Notes: a model not told the origin generated them from the letters alone. A DNA stretch of 64,000 nt from CADCTM01 sp049671305 (GCA_049671305.1 JBATUR010000030.1:1-64000), one strand, 5' to 3'; shown: positions 15,691-25,738, counted from the stretch's first letter. Program-made: numbers and translations.

Positions 15691-17235
15691 CTAACGAGTT
15701 CTCGGACACCCTAAAGTTGTGATATAGATAACAGCCTCATCTATGGGAATACCGAGAACTTCATTTACTTGGTCATCAAAAAAGCCAGCAATACCGCTCA
15801 CTCCTAAGCCTAGAAAAGTTGCCGCTAAATTCATTCTTTGTCCCAAATGTCCTGCATCTAGATGTAAGTAACGGTAAACGCGATCGCCTGCTTTTTTGAC
15901 AGCTTTCTTTAAGTCAGCCGTATGAAAAATCACAGCGCCTGCATCTCTACCTAAATCTTGTCCTAAACACAAGTAGTGCAACTCCCTACGAAAATTTTTA
16001 AACCTAATTTGCCTTAACTCTAAGGTGTGGGGTGACAAGTAGTAGCAGCCTTCTTCTAAGTTATCGACTCCAGATACGGCAATAAAGGTTTCTATTAAAT
16101 TTAAATCAAAATAATCTGGCGAACCATCTAGCCCCTGATCAATGTAGTGCTGTGGCTGATAAGTGAAATCTAGTACAGCTTTGAGTTCGTCCAGCGTTAG
16201 ATTAGCTCCATTATAAGCGCGAGTTGAGCGCCGTTTCAGGATTGTCGTTTCTAAAAGGTTTGGTGGGCTTGCTTCGCTGAGTTTTCCGCCCCAATTAATC
16301 GGTGTGGTTACGGTTGAAATTTTGCTACAAAAAGGAAAGTTGTATTTAGCTTCTGGTTGTTGCTTTAATATTTGCTCATCTTGCCAACTTCTAAAATCAT
16401 CATTAATTTCGGTGGCATTATGTAGGTAATTTAATAACTTGCCATCTGCAAGTTCTGGATAGAGCATTCTGGTGGCGGATGATAAAATTGTGGCAGTAGG
16501 AGATGATTGTTGCTGCATATTTAGTTGATCAATTAGGGGAACAATGGCAATTGTGGCTTCTTGTTCCGAGTCAAGAGCCAGTAAATTGTTGACTTTTTGA
16601 TCAATAAAGCCGCCAATTAAGTGAGGACGGTAGTTTGTTAATGAGCTTGCTTGCTCAATATTGCCCAATAAATGACCTGTATCTAGAAAAATGCGCCGAT
16701 AAGCTCGGTCTTCATAGCGCCATGCAGAACGATAAAATACGGCGGTAATAATAATAGCAATATCGGCATCACCTATGACAGGATGCTGATAGCTACATTC
16801 TTGTAGAGGTGTCCAAGCATCTCCTTGCCAAAACTGAATTAAAGAATGAGTTCGACACTGATAGTTATAAAGCCCTGCTGGCAAGGTGGCTGTGCCGCGA
16901 GAGGCGAGATAAACTTCCGCCGGATATAGTCCACCCGCTGAAGGTGCGGCACGCAGGTACATTGGTTGTCCTGTTGTCGTCGGCACTCTTGCGGTTAAGC
17001 CGTAGCTGCATAGTAGTAACTTTGAGAGTCTGTGCCAAGAAGCTTCGCTGGTAACGGCTGATGAATTGTCTGCTATGTAGGGTTGCAGGTCAAAAATCGT
17101 GCCAGTTTTGTATTCTTTAAACGGGACGGGTTGATTTGACCAGTCTATTCCTTTGCTTTTTGAAGCGATCGTTTCTGGATCGTATTTAGTGCGCTCATGG
17201 TAGTACTGAGCCAGAGAAAGTTCAGGTTTTGACAT
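15691..17235 (-). CDS. SagB/ThcOx-type nitroreductase, two domains in tandem
   Basis: About 514 residues starting MSKPELSLAQYYHERTKY. The first half has the SagB pattern LSKLLLCSYGLTARVPTT and RAAPSAGGLYPAEVYLASRG. The second half restarts with LETTILKRRSTRAYNGANL, the FMN-contacting RRSxR motif of nitroreductases, and ends with LGLGVSGIAGFFDDQVNEVL. SagB/ThcOx enzymes use FMN to oxidise azolines in peptide natural products, but many stand-alone relatives have unknown substrates. No precursor peptide, cyclodehydratase or protease gene is adjacent. The start at 17235 is preferred over 17283, which adds a charged tail of no family resemblance. Confidence 0.85.
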   Translation of the reverse strand: MSKPELSLAQYYHERTKYDPETIASKSKGIDWSNQPVPFKEYKTGTIFDLQPYIADNSSAVTSEASWHRLSKLLLCSYGLTARVPTTTGQPMYLRAAPSAGGLYPAEVYLASRGTATLPAGLYNYQCRTHSLIQFWQGDAWTPLQECSYQHPVIGDADIAIIITAVFYRSAWRYEDRAYRRIFLDTGHLLGNIEQASSLTNYRPHLIGGFIDQKVNNLLALDSEQEATIAIVPLIDQLNMQQQSSPTATILSSATRMLYPELADGKLLNYLHNATEINDDFRSWQDEQILKQQPEAKYNFPFCSKISTVTTPINWGGKLSEASPPNLLETTILKRRSTRAYNGANLTLDELKAVLDFTYQPQHYIDQGLDGSPDYFDLNLIETFIAVSGVDNLEEGCYYLSPHTLELRQIRFKNFRRELHYLCLGQDLGRDAGAVIFHTADLKKAVKKAGDRVYRYLHLDAGHLGQRMNLAATFLGLGVSGIAGFFDDQVNEVLGIPIDEAVIYITTLGCPRTR

Positions 17236-17542
17236 TGGTGGTTTAATAACGTTGCCATTTCGCTTTTCATCTTTACATTGCAAATGCCCTAGTTGTCATT
17301 TCTATCTAAATCTGGTTCCTAAAATTTTTACTAATTGCTTTCCCATCATACAACTGGAATATTGTCAAGGCAAGAACCAAAAACAGTCGGATTCTTTTAC
17401 GAATCTTAAAAAAAAGTTATAACAAATCTTTCTTTTACGACAATGTTCTACTTTAAAAAGAGTGGATAGAATTCAGTAATTATGAAACTTACCATAAATT
17501 ACCTCAGTAGATGATAGTAAATTTTTGCCGGCGAAAGGGTAA

Positions 17543-18097
17543 ATGAACAAGATTTCTCAGGTAGATTTTTTAGCTCAATATGCCAACGGTAAAAGAGACT
17601 TTAACTCAACAGATATTAGCAAGATTGACTTATTTCAAGCCAAACTGCCAGGAATAAATCTAACAGATAGTAATATTCAAAAAACTTATCTGCCATATGC
17701 TAATTTGAGTCAAGCTCAATTACAAAGATCTCAACTGCAAGCAGTGGAATTAAGTAATGCTCAACTATATCAAGCGGATCTATCAGATGCAAATCTGAGT
17801 AATGCCAACCTCAGCAAAGCTACATTGCGTCGTGCCAATTTGCAAGGAGCTAATTTGACTGGTGCTAACTTGCAAGGTGCAGATTTAAGTAATGCTAATC
17901 TTAGTAATACCAATCTTAGTAATGCTAATTTAACTGGTGCTAATTTAGCTAATGCTAACTTAACAAATGCTCAAATTAGTGGTTGCAACTTATTTCGTTC
18001 TCAAAATGCCGATCTATCTGGTGCTTATTCAGATTACCTTACTATTTACCCGGACGGACATCGATTCGACAATTATGGTTTTGAAATACTCGATTAA
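17543..18097 (+). CDS. Pentapeptide-repeat protein
   Basis: 184 residues, most of them (about 30-155) in A(D/N)Lxx repeats such as ANLSNANLSKATLRRANLQG. These fold as a right-handed quadrilateral beta-helix. There is no signal peptide or membrane segment. The last 30 residues (LTIYPDGHRFDNYGFEI) leave the repeat and may cap it. Pentapeptide proteins are numerous in cyanobacteria and most lack a known function. The gene stands alone with AT-rich spacers on both sides. Confidence 0.9.
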   Translation: MNKISQVDFLAQYANGKRDFNSTDISKIDLFQAKLPGINLTDSNIQKTYLPYANLSQAQLQRSQLQAVELSNAQLYQADLSDANLSNANLSKATLRRANLQGANLTGANLQGADLSNANLSNTNLSNANLTGANLANANLTNAQISGCNLFRSQNADLSGAYSDYLTIYPDGHRFDNYGFEILD

Positions 18098-18479
18098 TGC
18101 TTAATTTAGATGGCTATGAAGAGAATAAATAAAAAGTTAGCCCGTCTAATGAAAGTTATGGTAAAAGCAACTAGTCTTACTAACAAATGCTCTCTCCTTT
18201 TGCTGATTTTCTTGGGCTAGCTAGCTAACTTTAATAACGTTTGTATTCTATCTCTAGATAGATTGTTTTTCTTTGTGTATATGATAAATTCTAATTTGAG
18301 AAATTAATACTTCCCATAAAACAAAGAGCTAGAGATCTAGTCAATTTTTGTTGGCAATTGCTCAATGAGCCTATAGAAAAAAGCTTTTTTAACAAAGATA
18401 AAATAAGAAAATATCTGTTAAGATTTTTAAATAAGTTTAAGTTAGGATAAATTGAAGCTTAAAAGCAAATAGCTAAATT
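18098..18479. other. AT-rich spacer between pentapeptide-repeat and amylase genes
   Basis: No convincing gene. AAAGTTAGC near 18134 can pair with GCTAACTTT near 18224 around a loop of about 80 nt, and a short 36-codon frame at 18110 is too weak to call. The amylase promoter should lie in the right half. Confidence 0.4.
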
Positions 18480-18521
18480 TTGCTAACTGAAACATCACCT
18501 ACTATTCTTAAAATCAAGCAC

Positions 18522-20474
18522 ATGGTAACAACTCCTCCCTCTCAAGGTTCATCGGATCAGTATAAAGTATCCGAAGCCAAACAGGAAGCCGAAGTAAAGA
18601 CTTTAGTAAGCGAAACTTCATCAGAAACTGATCTAGACTTGGAGTTTTTGTATACAAGAGATATTGAGTTTCGCCAAGAAACATTGTACTTTATTGTTGT
18701 TGATCGCTTTCATGATGGCGACCCTGAAAACAGCGAGGGTCCCAACCCAGAACTTTACGATCCAGAAGCAAAAGATTGGGGTAAATATTGGGGCGGAGAT
18801 TTGCAAGGAGTTATTGATAAGCTAGACTACTTAAAAAACTTGGGAGTCACAGCAGTTTGGCTAACACCCTTATTTGAACAAGTTGAAGCTTTATTTATTG
18901 ATAGTGCCGCAATTCATGGTTACTGGACAAAAGATTTTAAACGAATTAATCCTCGTTTTATCAACAAAGATGATGATCCATCCCTCAACAATACTCAAGA
19001 AGCAAAAAACACAGTTTTTGATCGCTTAATTGAAGAATTGCACAAGCGAAAGATGAAACTTGTATTGGATATTGTATGTAACCATAGTAATCCTGACTTT
19101 AGTGGAAAGAAAGGCTTACTTTACGACGATGGAAAGCTAATTGCCGATTTTAATAACGACAAAAATAACTGGTATCATCATTATGGAGAAGTAACTAATT
19201 GGGAAGACGAATGGCAGGTGCAAAACTGTGAATTGTCCGGTTTAGCAACCTTCAACGAAAATAATATTGAATACCGAAACTACATCAAATCAGCAATTAA
19301 GCAATGGTTAGATAGAGGTGTCGATGCTTTAAGAGTTGATACTGTTAAGCATATGCCAATTTGGTTTTGGCAAGAATTTAACGGTGATATTCAAACTCAT
19401 AAACCTGATGTTTTCATTTTTGGCGAGTGGATTTATAGTAGTACGGCTGATGACCGTTCAGTCGAATTTGCTAATGAATCAGGAATGACCATTCTAAATT
19501 TTGGTTTAGCAATGGCAGTGCGACAAGCATTAGGATCAGGTGCAGAAGCAGGATTTCATCTAATACAAGATGTGCTTGATCAAGATTATCGATATTACAG
19601 TGCAACTGAGTTAATTACCTTCATCGATAATCATGATATGCATCGCTTTCAAACCTTAAATTCTGACCCAGAATTATTGCGTTTAGCGATCGCCTTTATT
19701 ATGACCACTCGTGGTATTCCTTGCATATATTACGGAACCGAACAATATCTGCACGACGATACTAACGGTAATAGTAACCCCTACGGCAACAACGACCCCT
19801 ACAACCGCCCCATGATGCAAACTTGGGATACCGAAACACCACTTTATCGAGAAATTCGCTTACTATCAGGATTACGGCGACTAAATCCTGCTATCTCAAT
19901 GGGAAGTCAATGGCAAAAATACCTAACTCCTGATGTTTATTGTTATGTGCGTCGCTATCGAGATTCAATACTATTTGTGGCAATGAATCGTGGCGAAGCT
20001 ATCAAGCTAGAATCGATACAAACAGAACTTCCAGACGGCGAACATACTGATATTTTATCCAGACAAAAACTGGAAGTAACCGATGGACATTTGCATAACC
20101 TAGAATTAGGTGCAAAAGAAGTCATCATTCTCAGTCATGTTGGAGAAAGAATTAAAGGTCAAACCATCATTAGAGCACAACTTAATGGTGTCCAAACTAA
20201 ACCCGGAGAAACTATCGTAGTTAGTGGCGATTGTCCGGAATTAGGAAACTGGGATATCAGCAAAGCTTACCCATTAGAATACATTAATACCAACACTTGG
20301 TTTACCGAAATTCCCTTTAATGAAAGTGCAGGCAAATTGATTTCCTACAAATACATCTTGCTGCGCGAAGGTAAATCACCATTACGAGAAAACTTAGTTG
20401 CTCGTCGTTGGGTAATTGCTCAAGAAGGGACAGTAAAATGGCGCGATAAATGGGCGTCAGGGCGCGAGTCCTAA
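18522..20474 (+). CDS. GH13 alpha-amylase-type enzyme with C-terminal CBM20 starch-binding domain
   Basis: About 650 residues. The four GH13 blocks are visible: LDIVCNHSNPDF (region I), GVDALRVDTVKH (region II, nucleophile Asp), FIFGEWIYSS (region III, acid/base Glu) and FIDNHDMHRF (region IV). WGGDLQGVIDKLDYLKNLG and AVWLTPLFEQ match the cyclodextrin-glucanotransferase/maltogenic-amylase branch. The last 100 residues form a CBM20 domain (TIVVSGDCPELGNWDISKA, FTEIPF, SYKYILLREG). No signal peptide is visible, so it likely acts on internal glycogen or starch-like granules. The start is uncertain: TTG at 18480 or ATG at 18522, neither with a clear ribosome-binding site. Confidence 0.9.
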   Translation: MVTTPPSQGSSDQYKVSEAKQEAEVKTLVSETSSETDLDLEFLYTRDIEFRQETLYFIVVDRFHDGDPENSEGPNPELYDPEAKDWGKYWGGDLQGVIDKLDYLKNLGVTAVWLTPLFEQVEALFIDSAAIHGYWTKDFKRINPRFINKDDDPSLNNTQEAKNTVFDRLIEELHKRKMKLVLDIVCNHSNPDFSGKKGLLYDDGKLIADFNNDKNNWYHHYGEVTNWEDEWQVQNCELSGLATFNENNIEYRNYIKSAIKQWLDRGVDALRVDTVKHMPIWFWQEFNGDIQTHKPDVFIFGEWIYSSTADDRSVEFANESGMTILNFGLAMAVRQALGSGAEAGFHLIQDVLDQDYRYYSATELITFIDNHDMHRFQTLNSDPELLRLAIAFIMTTRGIPCIYYGTEQYLHDDTNGNSNPYGNNDPYNRPMMQTWDTETPLYREIRLLSGLRRLNPAISMGSQWQKYLTPDVYCYVRRYRDSILFVAMNRGEAIKLESIQTELPDGEHTDILSRQKLEVTDGHLHNLELGAKEVIILSHVGERIKGQTIIRAQLNGVQTKPGETIVVSGDCPELGNWDISKAYPLEYINTNTWFTEIPFNESAGKLISYKYILLREGKSPLRENLVARRWVIAQEGTVKWRDKWASGRES

Positions 20475-20835
20475 AGTCTATCAAAATTATCCATTTTGGC
20501 AATAGGCTAGATTTAAACAAACACTTTCCATTTGATAGGGACATGATATTTTTATGTCCCTTTTGTATTGTGCAATGCCAACAGTAGCAACTCAATTCTT
20601 GATTTAAGAGTTTAAACCTAATTATGAATCTCCGGAATTTGAGGTAGAAATCGCGGATCTATTACTAACAGGTACGCTTTGTTTAGGCAACACGACGGTT
20701 ATATGTATGCCTCAAGGATTTGAAAAGTTATCCTTTCCAGCCTTTTGTCACAAGTCAAATGACCTAGTAATCAAGCACAATTAAAAATGAAACAAAAATT
20801 AAACCTGCGCTCATCCTCCCCCCCGTCGCCCCTCA
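20475..20835. other. Spacer between amylase and ClC genes
   Basis: Contains the amylase terminator (20538-20564) and, near 20717, a small AAGGAT/ATCCTT hairpin. I see no further gene; the bases just before 20836 are C-rich and lack a clear ribosome-binding site. Confidence 0.5.
20538..20564 (+). terminator. Terminator of the amylase gene
   Basis: GGGACAT (20538-20544) pairs with ATGTCCC (20554-20560), 9-nt loop, followed by TTTT. It lies 63 bases after the amylase stop codon. Confidence 0.7.
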
Positions 20836-22686
20836 ATGATCGCCACTCCACCCACTCAAGCACTACCGCCAACTGACTCCAAACCACCGCAACACCGTTT
20901 CACTCATGCTTTAAATCGCTTACAACCGTCCCCTGAAAGCGTTGTCTTACTTCTAGCTGTAATTATTGGCAGCAGTACAGGTATGGGAAATGTTACCTTC
21001 CACTACCTAATTCAGCTCATCCATAACTGGATGCTGAATGACTTCATGGGAGTAATCTCAATCTGGGGCGCTTGGACACTAGCCTGTGTACCTACCCTAG
21101 GCGGTTTAATTATCGGCTTAATGCGTGCGGCGCGTCCAGACTTTGGTCCAAGTATGTCCTCATTAATTGCCGCCGCCCAAGGTATCCAAACCATCTCACC
21201 CTTGCGCCCCGTCACCAAAATGGTTGCCGCCGCCGTTTCCATAGGCACAGGCGCTTCCCTAGGACCCGAAGGACCAAGCGTAGAGATTGGGGGTAACATC
21301 GGAATGCTGGTTGGGCAGGTGCTGCAAGTCTCCAGAGAACGCCATCGCTTGCTTTTAGGTGCAGGGGCAGCCGCCGGGCTAGCAGCAGGCTTCAACGCCC
21401 CTATAGCTGGCGTCTTTTTTGCCTTAGAAGTCGTCCTCGGCACAACCTTCGCCACCTCCGCCGTCAGTGTTGTACTTCTTTCGGCAGTTGTCGCCGCCTT
21501 AATTGCCCGTATTGGTTTAGGTGCCCAACCCGCCTTTGCCTTGCCCGTCTACGAAGTCCGCAGTCCCCTAGAATTGCCGCTATATTTGGGCTTGGGTTTA
21601 GTGTCAAGTTTCGTTTCCCTGGCTTATATCCAAGCAATTCAACTAGCACGGCGTTGCTTTAAGGGAGAAGTTGTGGGCTTGAAATGGTTAGGGCGCTTAC
21701 CCCCATACATTAAGCCGGTTATTGGTGGTTTAGGGGTTGGTTTGGCAGCACTATACGCCCCACAAATTATGGGGGTTGGTTATGAAACAATCCAAGCAAT
21801 GCTACAGGCGGTTGAGTTTTCTGTACCTTTGTTAGTGGCACTGCTGGTATTTAAGTTGGTGATGACGGCAGTTAGTTTAGGCAGTGGTTTGGTTGGCGGT
21901 ATTTTTGCCCCGGCAATGTTTTTGGGGGCAACATTAGGTACATTGTATGGGCAGTTTCTGGCGACGATTATTCCCGATGGCATGGTCAATATTGCCGCAC
22001 CACCAGCTTATGCAATGGTGGGGATGGCAGCGGTGCTGGCAGGTAGTGCCAAGGCGCCCCTAACGGCAATTCTGCTGTTGTTTGAACTAACACGAGACTA
22101 TCGTATTGTTTTGCCACTGATGGCGGCGGTGGGGCTTTCGGCTTGGTTGACGGAAATTCTTACTTTTACGCCGCCGCAACCAGAGTTGCAAGCTAGTTTA
22201 GATCTAAATCTTGAGAAAAATTTAGACCGGGAAATTTTGCAGCAACTGTCTGTAAATGAGGCGATGCATCAACCGCCGCTTATGTTGTTGGGTTCAATGT
22301 CTGTATTAGACGCCGCACTGGCTTTAACTACGGCACAATGTCGCAGTGCTTTAGTGGTGGATGATTTGGGACAATTAATGGGTTTGGTGACGTTGCAAGA
22401 TATTAATCGATCGCTCATTCATACCAAAGCTGACTCACCAACTCCACAGCTTGCCACCATTTGCACCAGAGAAATCTTATCAGCTTATCCTGATGAAATA
22501 CTAGCGGATGCCCTAGACCGTATGGCGGCAAGAGGACTACATCAATTACCTGTTGTGCAACGAGATAATGCTGCTCGTGTTTTGGGCGTATTAGAACAGG
22601 AAAGTATTGAGCTAGCCTGTAATTTAGCGGCAACTAAAGAGGTGGTACGTCAGCATCTGGTGAGCCAAGTTGCAAGTATTGATTGA
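20836..22686 (+). CDS. ClC-family chloride channel/transporter with two CBS domains
   Basis: 616 residues. About ten hydrophobic segments span residues 35-440. The ion-path motif appears as GTGASLGPEGPSVEIGG (canonical G-x-E-G-P; the gating Glu is retained as E in GPEGP), and the C-terminal GGIFAPAMFLGA matches GxFxP. Residues of about 470-610 form two CBS domains (MSVLDAALALTTAQCRSALV and YPDEILADALDRMAARGLHQ), which bind adenine nucleotides in relatives. It moves chloride or similar anions across the plasma or thylakoid membrane; channel versus proton-coupled exchanger cannot be decided here. The ATG at 20836 has no clear ribosome-binding site. Confidence 0.92.
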   Translation: MIATPPTQALPPTDSKPPQHRFTHALNRLQPSPESVVLLLAVIIGSSTGMGNVTFHYLIQLIHNWMLNDFMGVISIWGAWTLACVPTLGGLIIGLMRAARPDFGPSMSSLIAAAQGIQTISPLRPVTKMVAAAVSIGTGASLGPEGPSVEIGGNIGMLVGQVLQVSRERHRLLLGAGAAAGLAAGFNAPIAGVFFALEVVLGTTFATSAVSVVLLSAVVAALIARIGLGAQPAFALPVYEVRSPLELPLYLGLGLVSSFVSLAYIQAIQLARRCFKGEVVGLKWLGRLPPYIKPVIGGLGVGLAALYAPQIMGVGYETIQAMLQAVEFSVPLLVALLVFKLVMTAVSLGSGLVGGIFAPAMFLGATLGTLYGQFLATIIPDGMVNIAAPPAYAMVGMAAVLAGSAKAPLTAILLLFELTRDYRIVLPLMAAVGLSAWLTEILTFTPPQPELQASLDLNLEKNLDREILQQLSVNEAMHQPPLMLLGSMSVLDAALALTTAQCRSALVVDDLGQLMGLVTLQDINRSLIHTKADSPTPQLATICTREILSAYPDEILADALDRMAARGLHQLPVVQRDNAARVLGVLEQESIELACNLAATKEVVRQHLVSQVASID

Positions 22687-22809
22687 TTATATTATTTTTA
22701 TTTGTTGAATGAAATGGTTTTAACAGATAATTTATGACCGCAATCCTGCAAAGGTGAAGTGTGTGTTTTCCTGCCAATATGATAAATTTGTCTATCATTA
22801 AAAACCTAG

Positions 22810-24633
22810 ATGTGTAAACTCAGAGATTATCAACAATACTTAGTATCCCAAGTTTTTGCTAGCTGGAAGAGTGGAAATCGCAAAGTAATGCTACAGCTTC
22901 CTACAGGTGCGGGCAAAACCATTATCTTTGCTGCAATTATCAATGAATTTTTCAAACAGGGCAAGAGATCAATGATAATTGCTCATAGACGAGAACTAAT
23001 AACTCAAGCTGCTGACAAAATAAAAACTACTACAAGAATTCAACCGGGTATTATCCAGTCTGGTTTTGAGCAAAATTTAGCTAGTCCGATTCAAGTTGCT
23101 AGTATTCAAACTTTGATTAGAAGAGAAGACCATCCAAAAGTAGACTTGCTGGTGTTCGATGAAGCACATCATACTGTTAGCAACTCATATAAGAAAATTT
23201 TTGAACAATATCCGAATGCTTTGGTACTAGGCGTTACAGCTACACCAATCCGAATCGATGGACAGGGCTTTAAAACTATATATGATGACCTTATTTGTGG
23301 AACTTCAGTAACCGACTTAATCCAGAAAGGCTATTTATCTAATTTTAAATTATTTGGTGCTGTCTCCAAAATTAAAACTCAAGGCATCAAAATAACAGCA
23401 GGTGACTTTAACTTAAAAGAACTTAGTCAGGCAGTAGCGGAAGCAGATATTACAGGTGATTTAGTACCAACCTGGAACAAATATGCTAAAGGAAAAAAGA
23501 CCATTCTATTTGCTGTCGATGTTAGTCATAGTAAACAATGCGCCAAAGCCTTTTCTAACGCAGGAATATTAGCAGAACATATAGATGGAACAACACCAAC
23601 GAAGGAAAGAAATGCTATCTTAGATCGTTTCCGTAGTGGTAAAACTTTAGTACTTTGTAACTGCAATATCTTAACAGAAGGTTTCGATGTTCCAACAATA
23701 GAAGCTATTCAGTGCGTTAGACCTACATTATCTTTTGTTTTTTATATGCAAATGTTTGGGCGATCACTTCGTCCTGCTCCAGGAAAAGATTACGCTATAT
23801 TAATAGACCATACAAACAATTGGGGAATTCATGGTTTACCAGACCAATCACAAAAATGGAGTCTTGAACCCCAATCTATAAACAGGAATAATTTTACTCA
23901 AGAGTGTGTTGATTGTGGTCATATTTTTCAGCCTCTAGGTCATGAGGTTAAGGAGGCAGTAGGATATTCCCCGTATAAAGACCACCTGATGAGCGTTCAC
24001 TATACAATCTGTCCCTGTTGTCAAAAAAAGTTTCAATTCTTTTTAGGAAAAGGTCAAGATTCAAAGCCTAGACAACTTACTCTAGATTTACGGGAAGAGT
24101 ACGGGCAAATAGTCGAAGTTGCTCGGAGGGATATTGTCAAAAATCAGCCAATTCATAAGTTGTTGGAAGATGCTACAAAAAATGCAAATCAGCTCTGTTC
24201 TCAATATGGCGGAGTTGTATCAATAGAATCTATCGACTTAACTAATTCATCGGGAATTCTAGGTAGAGTATATGTTAGTGGCAAGAGGCTGCAAACCTAC
24301 CATTCAGAGAAAGTAGGATTTATTCGGGATTGTTACCAAGGTACAGCAATATTAGAAATCAAAGCAGATGCAAAAATCTATAGTTTAGCTCTTGCTGAAA
24401 TTACTACTCAAAAATTATTAGTAAATCAAAAGACTTTAATTTTACTAGCCTTGCTTGATATAGACATTACTGAATCAAACAAAATTTTCGAGCGAGTTGG
24501 GAAGAAATTCTGCTTCAATATGAAACTAGCAGAGGCGGACAAAAAAGCGGAAATCAGAGAAGCTAAACATCAGAAAAAGGTAGAGAAAAGAAATAAAATA
24601 TTGGAGGCATTGAAAGCTCGAAGACAAGAATAA
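22810..24633 (+). CDS. SF2 DEAH-box helicase with zinc-binding motifs
   Basis: 607 residues. Motif I is PTGAGKT near residue 35, motif II is FDEAHH, motif III is GVTATP, and motif VI is QMFGRSLRP. The order and spacing match the Irc3/Ski2-like or restriction-type SF2 family. After the helicase core come two CxxC pairs (CVDCGHIF and CPCCQKKF), likely a zinc ribbon, then a lysine-rich helical tail. Such proteins unwind or translocate on nucleic acid. No methylase or specificity subunit is adjacent, so a restriction role is not supported. The gene is AT-richer and uses more AAA/ATA codons than the ClC gene before it, a possible sign of separate origin. Confidence 0.85.
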   Translation: MCKLRDYQQYLVSQVFASWKSGNRKVMLQLPTGAGKTIIFAAIINEFFKQGKRSMIIAHRRELITQAADKIKTTTRIQPGIIQSGFEQNLASPIQVASIQTLIRREDHPKVDLLVFDEAHHTVSNSYKKIFEQYPNALVLGVTATPIRIDGQGFKTIYDDLICGTSVTDLIQKGYLSNFKLFGAVSKIKTQGIKITAGDFNLKELSQAVAEADITGDLVPTWNKYAKGKKTILFAVDVSHSKQCAKAFSNAGILAEHIDGTTPTKERNAILDRFRSGKTLVLCNCNILTEGFDVPTIEAIQCVRPTLSFVFYMQMFGRSLRPAPGKDYAILIDHTNNWGIHGLPDQSQKWSLEPQSINRNNFTQECVDCGHIFQPLGHEVKEAVGYSPYKDHLMSVHYTICPCCQKKFQFFLGKGQDSKPRQLTLDLREEYGQIVEVARRDIVKNQPIHKLLEDATKNANQLCSQYGGVVSIESIDLTNSSGILGRVYVSGKRLQTYHSEKVGFIRDCYQGTAILEIKADAKIYSLALAEITTQKLLVNQKTLILLALLDIDITESNKIFERVGKKFCFNMKLAEADKKAEIREAKHQKKVEKRNKILEALKARRQE

Positions 24634-24739
24634 AAACCTGAAATGCTATGTATCCAGCCTATAGATAAAGATTTAAATAGTAAATAAAAAAGCTGTGGCA
24701 TTGAGAATATAAACTCATGCATTCAGGCACACCCGCCAG

Positions 24740-24898
24740 ATGAGCAACAAACTTGGGAGCCAGAAGCTCAAAGGCTTTGTAGAATTGGAGAATGATCGCT
24801 TTATTTTGTTCCGTCAGCATACGAGATTTGATTTTGAGCTAAATTGTAGTGCAAATGCTGGCAAGATTTATTTGTTAACTATTGAGCGAGCAATTTGA
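24740..24898 (+). CDS. Possible small ORF upstream of the PHP-domain gene
   Basis: A 52-codon frame begins MSNKLGSQKLKGFVELENDR and ends LLTIERAI. It stops 12 bases before the PHP-domain start. The composition looks like coding sequence (mixed charged and hydrophobic, no runs), but no ribosome-binding site is visible and I recognise no family. It may be a leader or a remnant of a longer gene. Confidence 0.3.
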   Translation: MSNKLGSQKLKGFVELENDRFILFRQHTRFDFELNCSANAGKIYLLTIERAI

Positions 24899-24910
24899 GA
24901 TAATAAAAGA

Positions 24911-25738
24911 ATGCTCGAACTACACTGTCATACAACCTGCTCAGACGGCACTCTCAGCCCCACAGAACTCGTCCACGCGGCGGCTAAAGCTGGAGTATCT
25001 GCCCTGGCAATTACCGACCACGATACCCTATCTGGCTGGCAAGAAGCGCTGATTTCAGCCGCACCTTACAATTTAGAAATTGTTCCTGGCGTTGAGCTGA
25101 GTACTGTTCATAATCAGCGCTCTCTGCATATTTTAGGCTTTTATCCCGATGCTTTGCGCCTTGCCGCCCCTTTAGCGGAGCGTTTGGAAGGTCGTAAGCG
25201 TCGCTCTCGTCAAATTGTTGCTAATTTAGAGGCATTAGGCTATGGCATTACTTTACCTGAACTGGGTGAAGGCATGGCATTAGGACGCCCTCATATTGCT
25301 GCTGCATTAGTGAAAGCGGGTCATTTTAAGAATAGCCGAGAAGCGTTTGATCAGGTACTTGGTGATGATCAAGCTGCTTATGTGCATTATGAGAAATTTT
25401 CAATTGTGGAAGGTATTAGTTTATTGCGTAGTTGTGGCGCAGTACCAGTATGGGCACATCCTTTTCTATTCCGAGGTGGAGAAGTTGAGGAAGTATTAGA
25501 GGAATTATTGGATGCAGGTTTGATGGGAGTTGAGGTGTATCATCCGAGTCATACTGGTAGGGAAAGGAAAGAGTTAGAGAAATTATGCGATCGCTATAAC
25601 TTAATTAAAACAGGCGGTAGCGATTATCATGGTCCAAGTCTTGATGGCAGTCCCCACGGTAGCACGCTCAATATGTTGCAGTTACCATTATCTTTGCTAG
25701 AACCAATCAAACAAGCTGCTCAAAGTTTAAACAATTGA
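24911..25738 (+). CDS. PHP-domain phosphoesterase (RNase AM/TrpH-like)
   Basis: 275 residues. The PHP metal ligands are clear: LHCHTTCSDG (H-x-H and D), ITDHDT, GVELS, then WAHPF and GGSDYHG near the C terminus. The arrangement matches the TrpH/YciV family, which includes RNase AM (a 5'-3' exoribonuclease) and 3',5'-nucleotide bisphosphate phosphatases. It therefore acts on nucleotide or RNA phosphate groups in the cytosol. It is followed 96 bases later by glutaminase on the same strand. Confidence 0.88.
   Translation: MLELHCHTTCSDGTLSPTELVHAAAKAGVSALAITDHDTLSGWQEALISAAPYNLEIVPGVELSTVHNQRSLHILGFYPDALRLAAPLAERLEGRKRRSRQIVANLEALGYGITLPELGEGMALGRPHIAAALVKAGHFKNSREAFDQVLGDDQAAYVHYEKFSIVEGISLLRSCGAVPVWAHPFLFRGGEVEEVLEELLDAGLMGVEVYHPSHTGRERKELEKLCDRYNLIKTGGSDYHGPSLDGSPHGSTLNMLQLPLSLLEPIKQAAQSLNN

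Noticed and set aside
17700..18000. Repeated DNA in the pentapeptide gene as a CRISPR-like array
   Set aside because: The repeats are imperfect, in frame, and encode A(D/N)Lxx units without spacers.
18110..18220. A 36-codon frame with a hydrophobic end
   Set aside because: No ribosome-binding site and no similarity recognised; too short to support alone.
22810..24633. The SF2 helicase as part of a restriction-modification system
   Set aside because: No methylase, specificity or nuclease gene is adjacent and no nuclease motif is seen in the protein.
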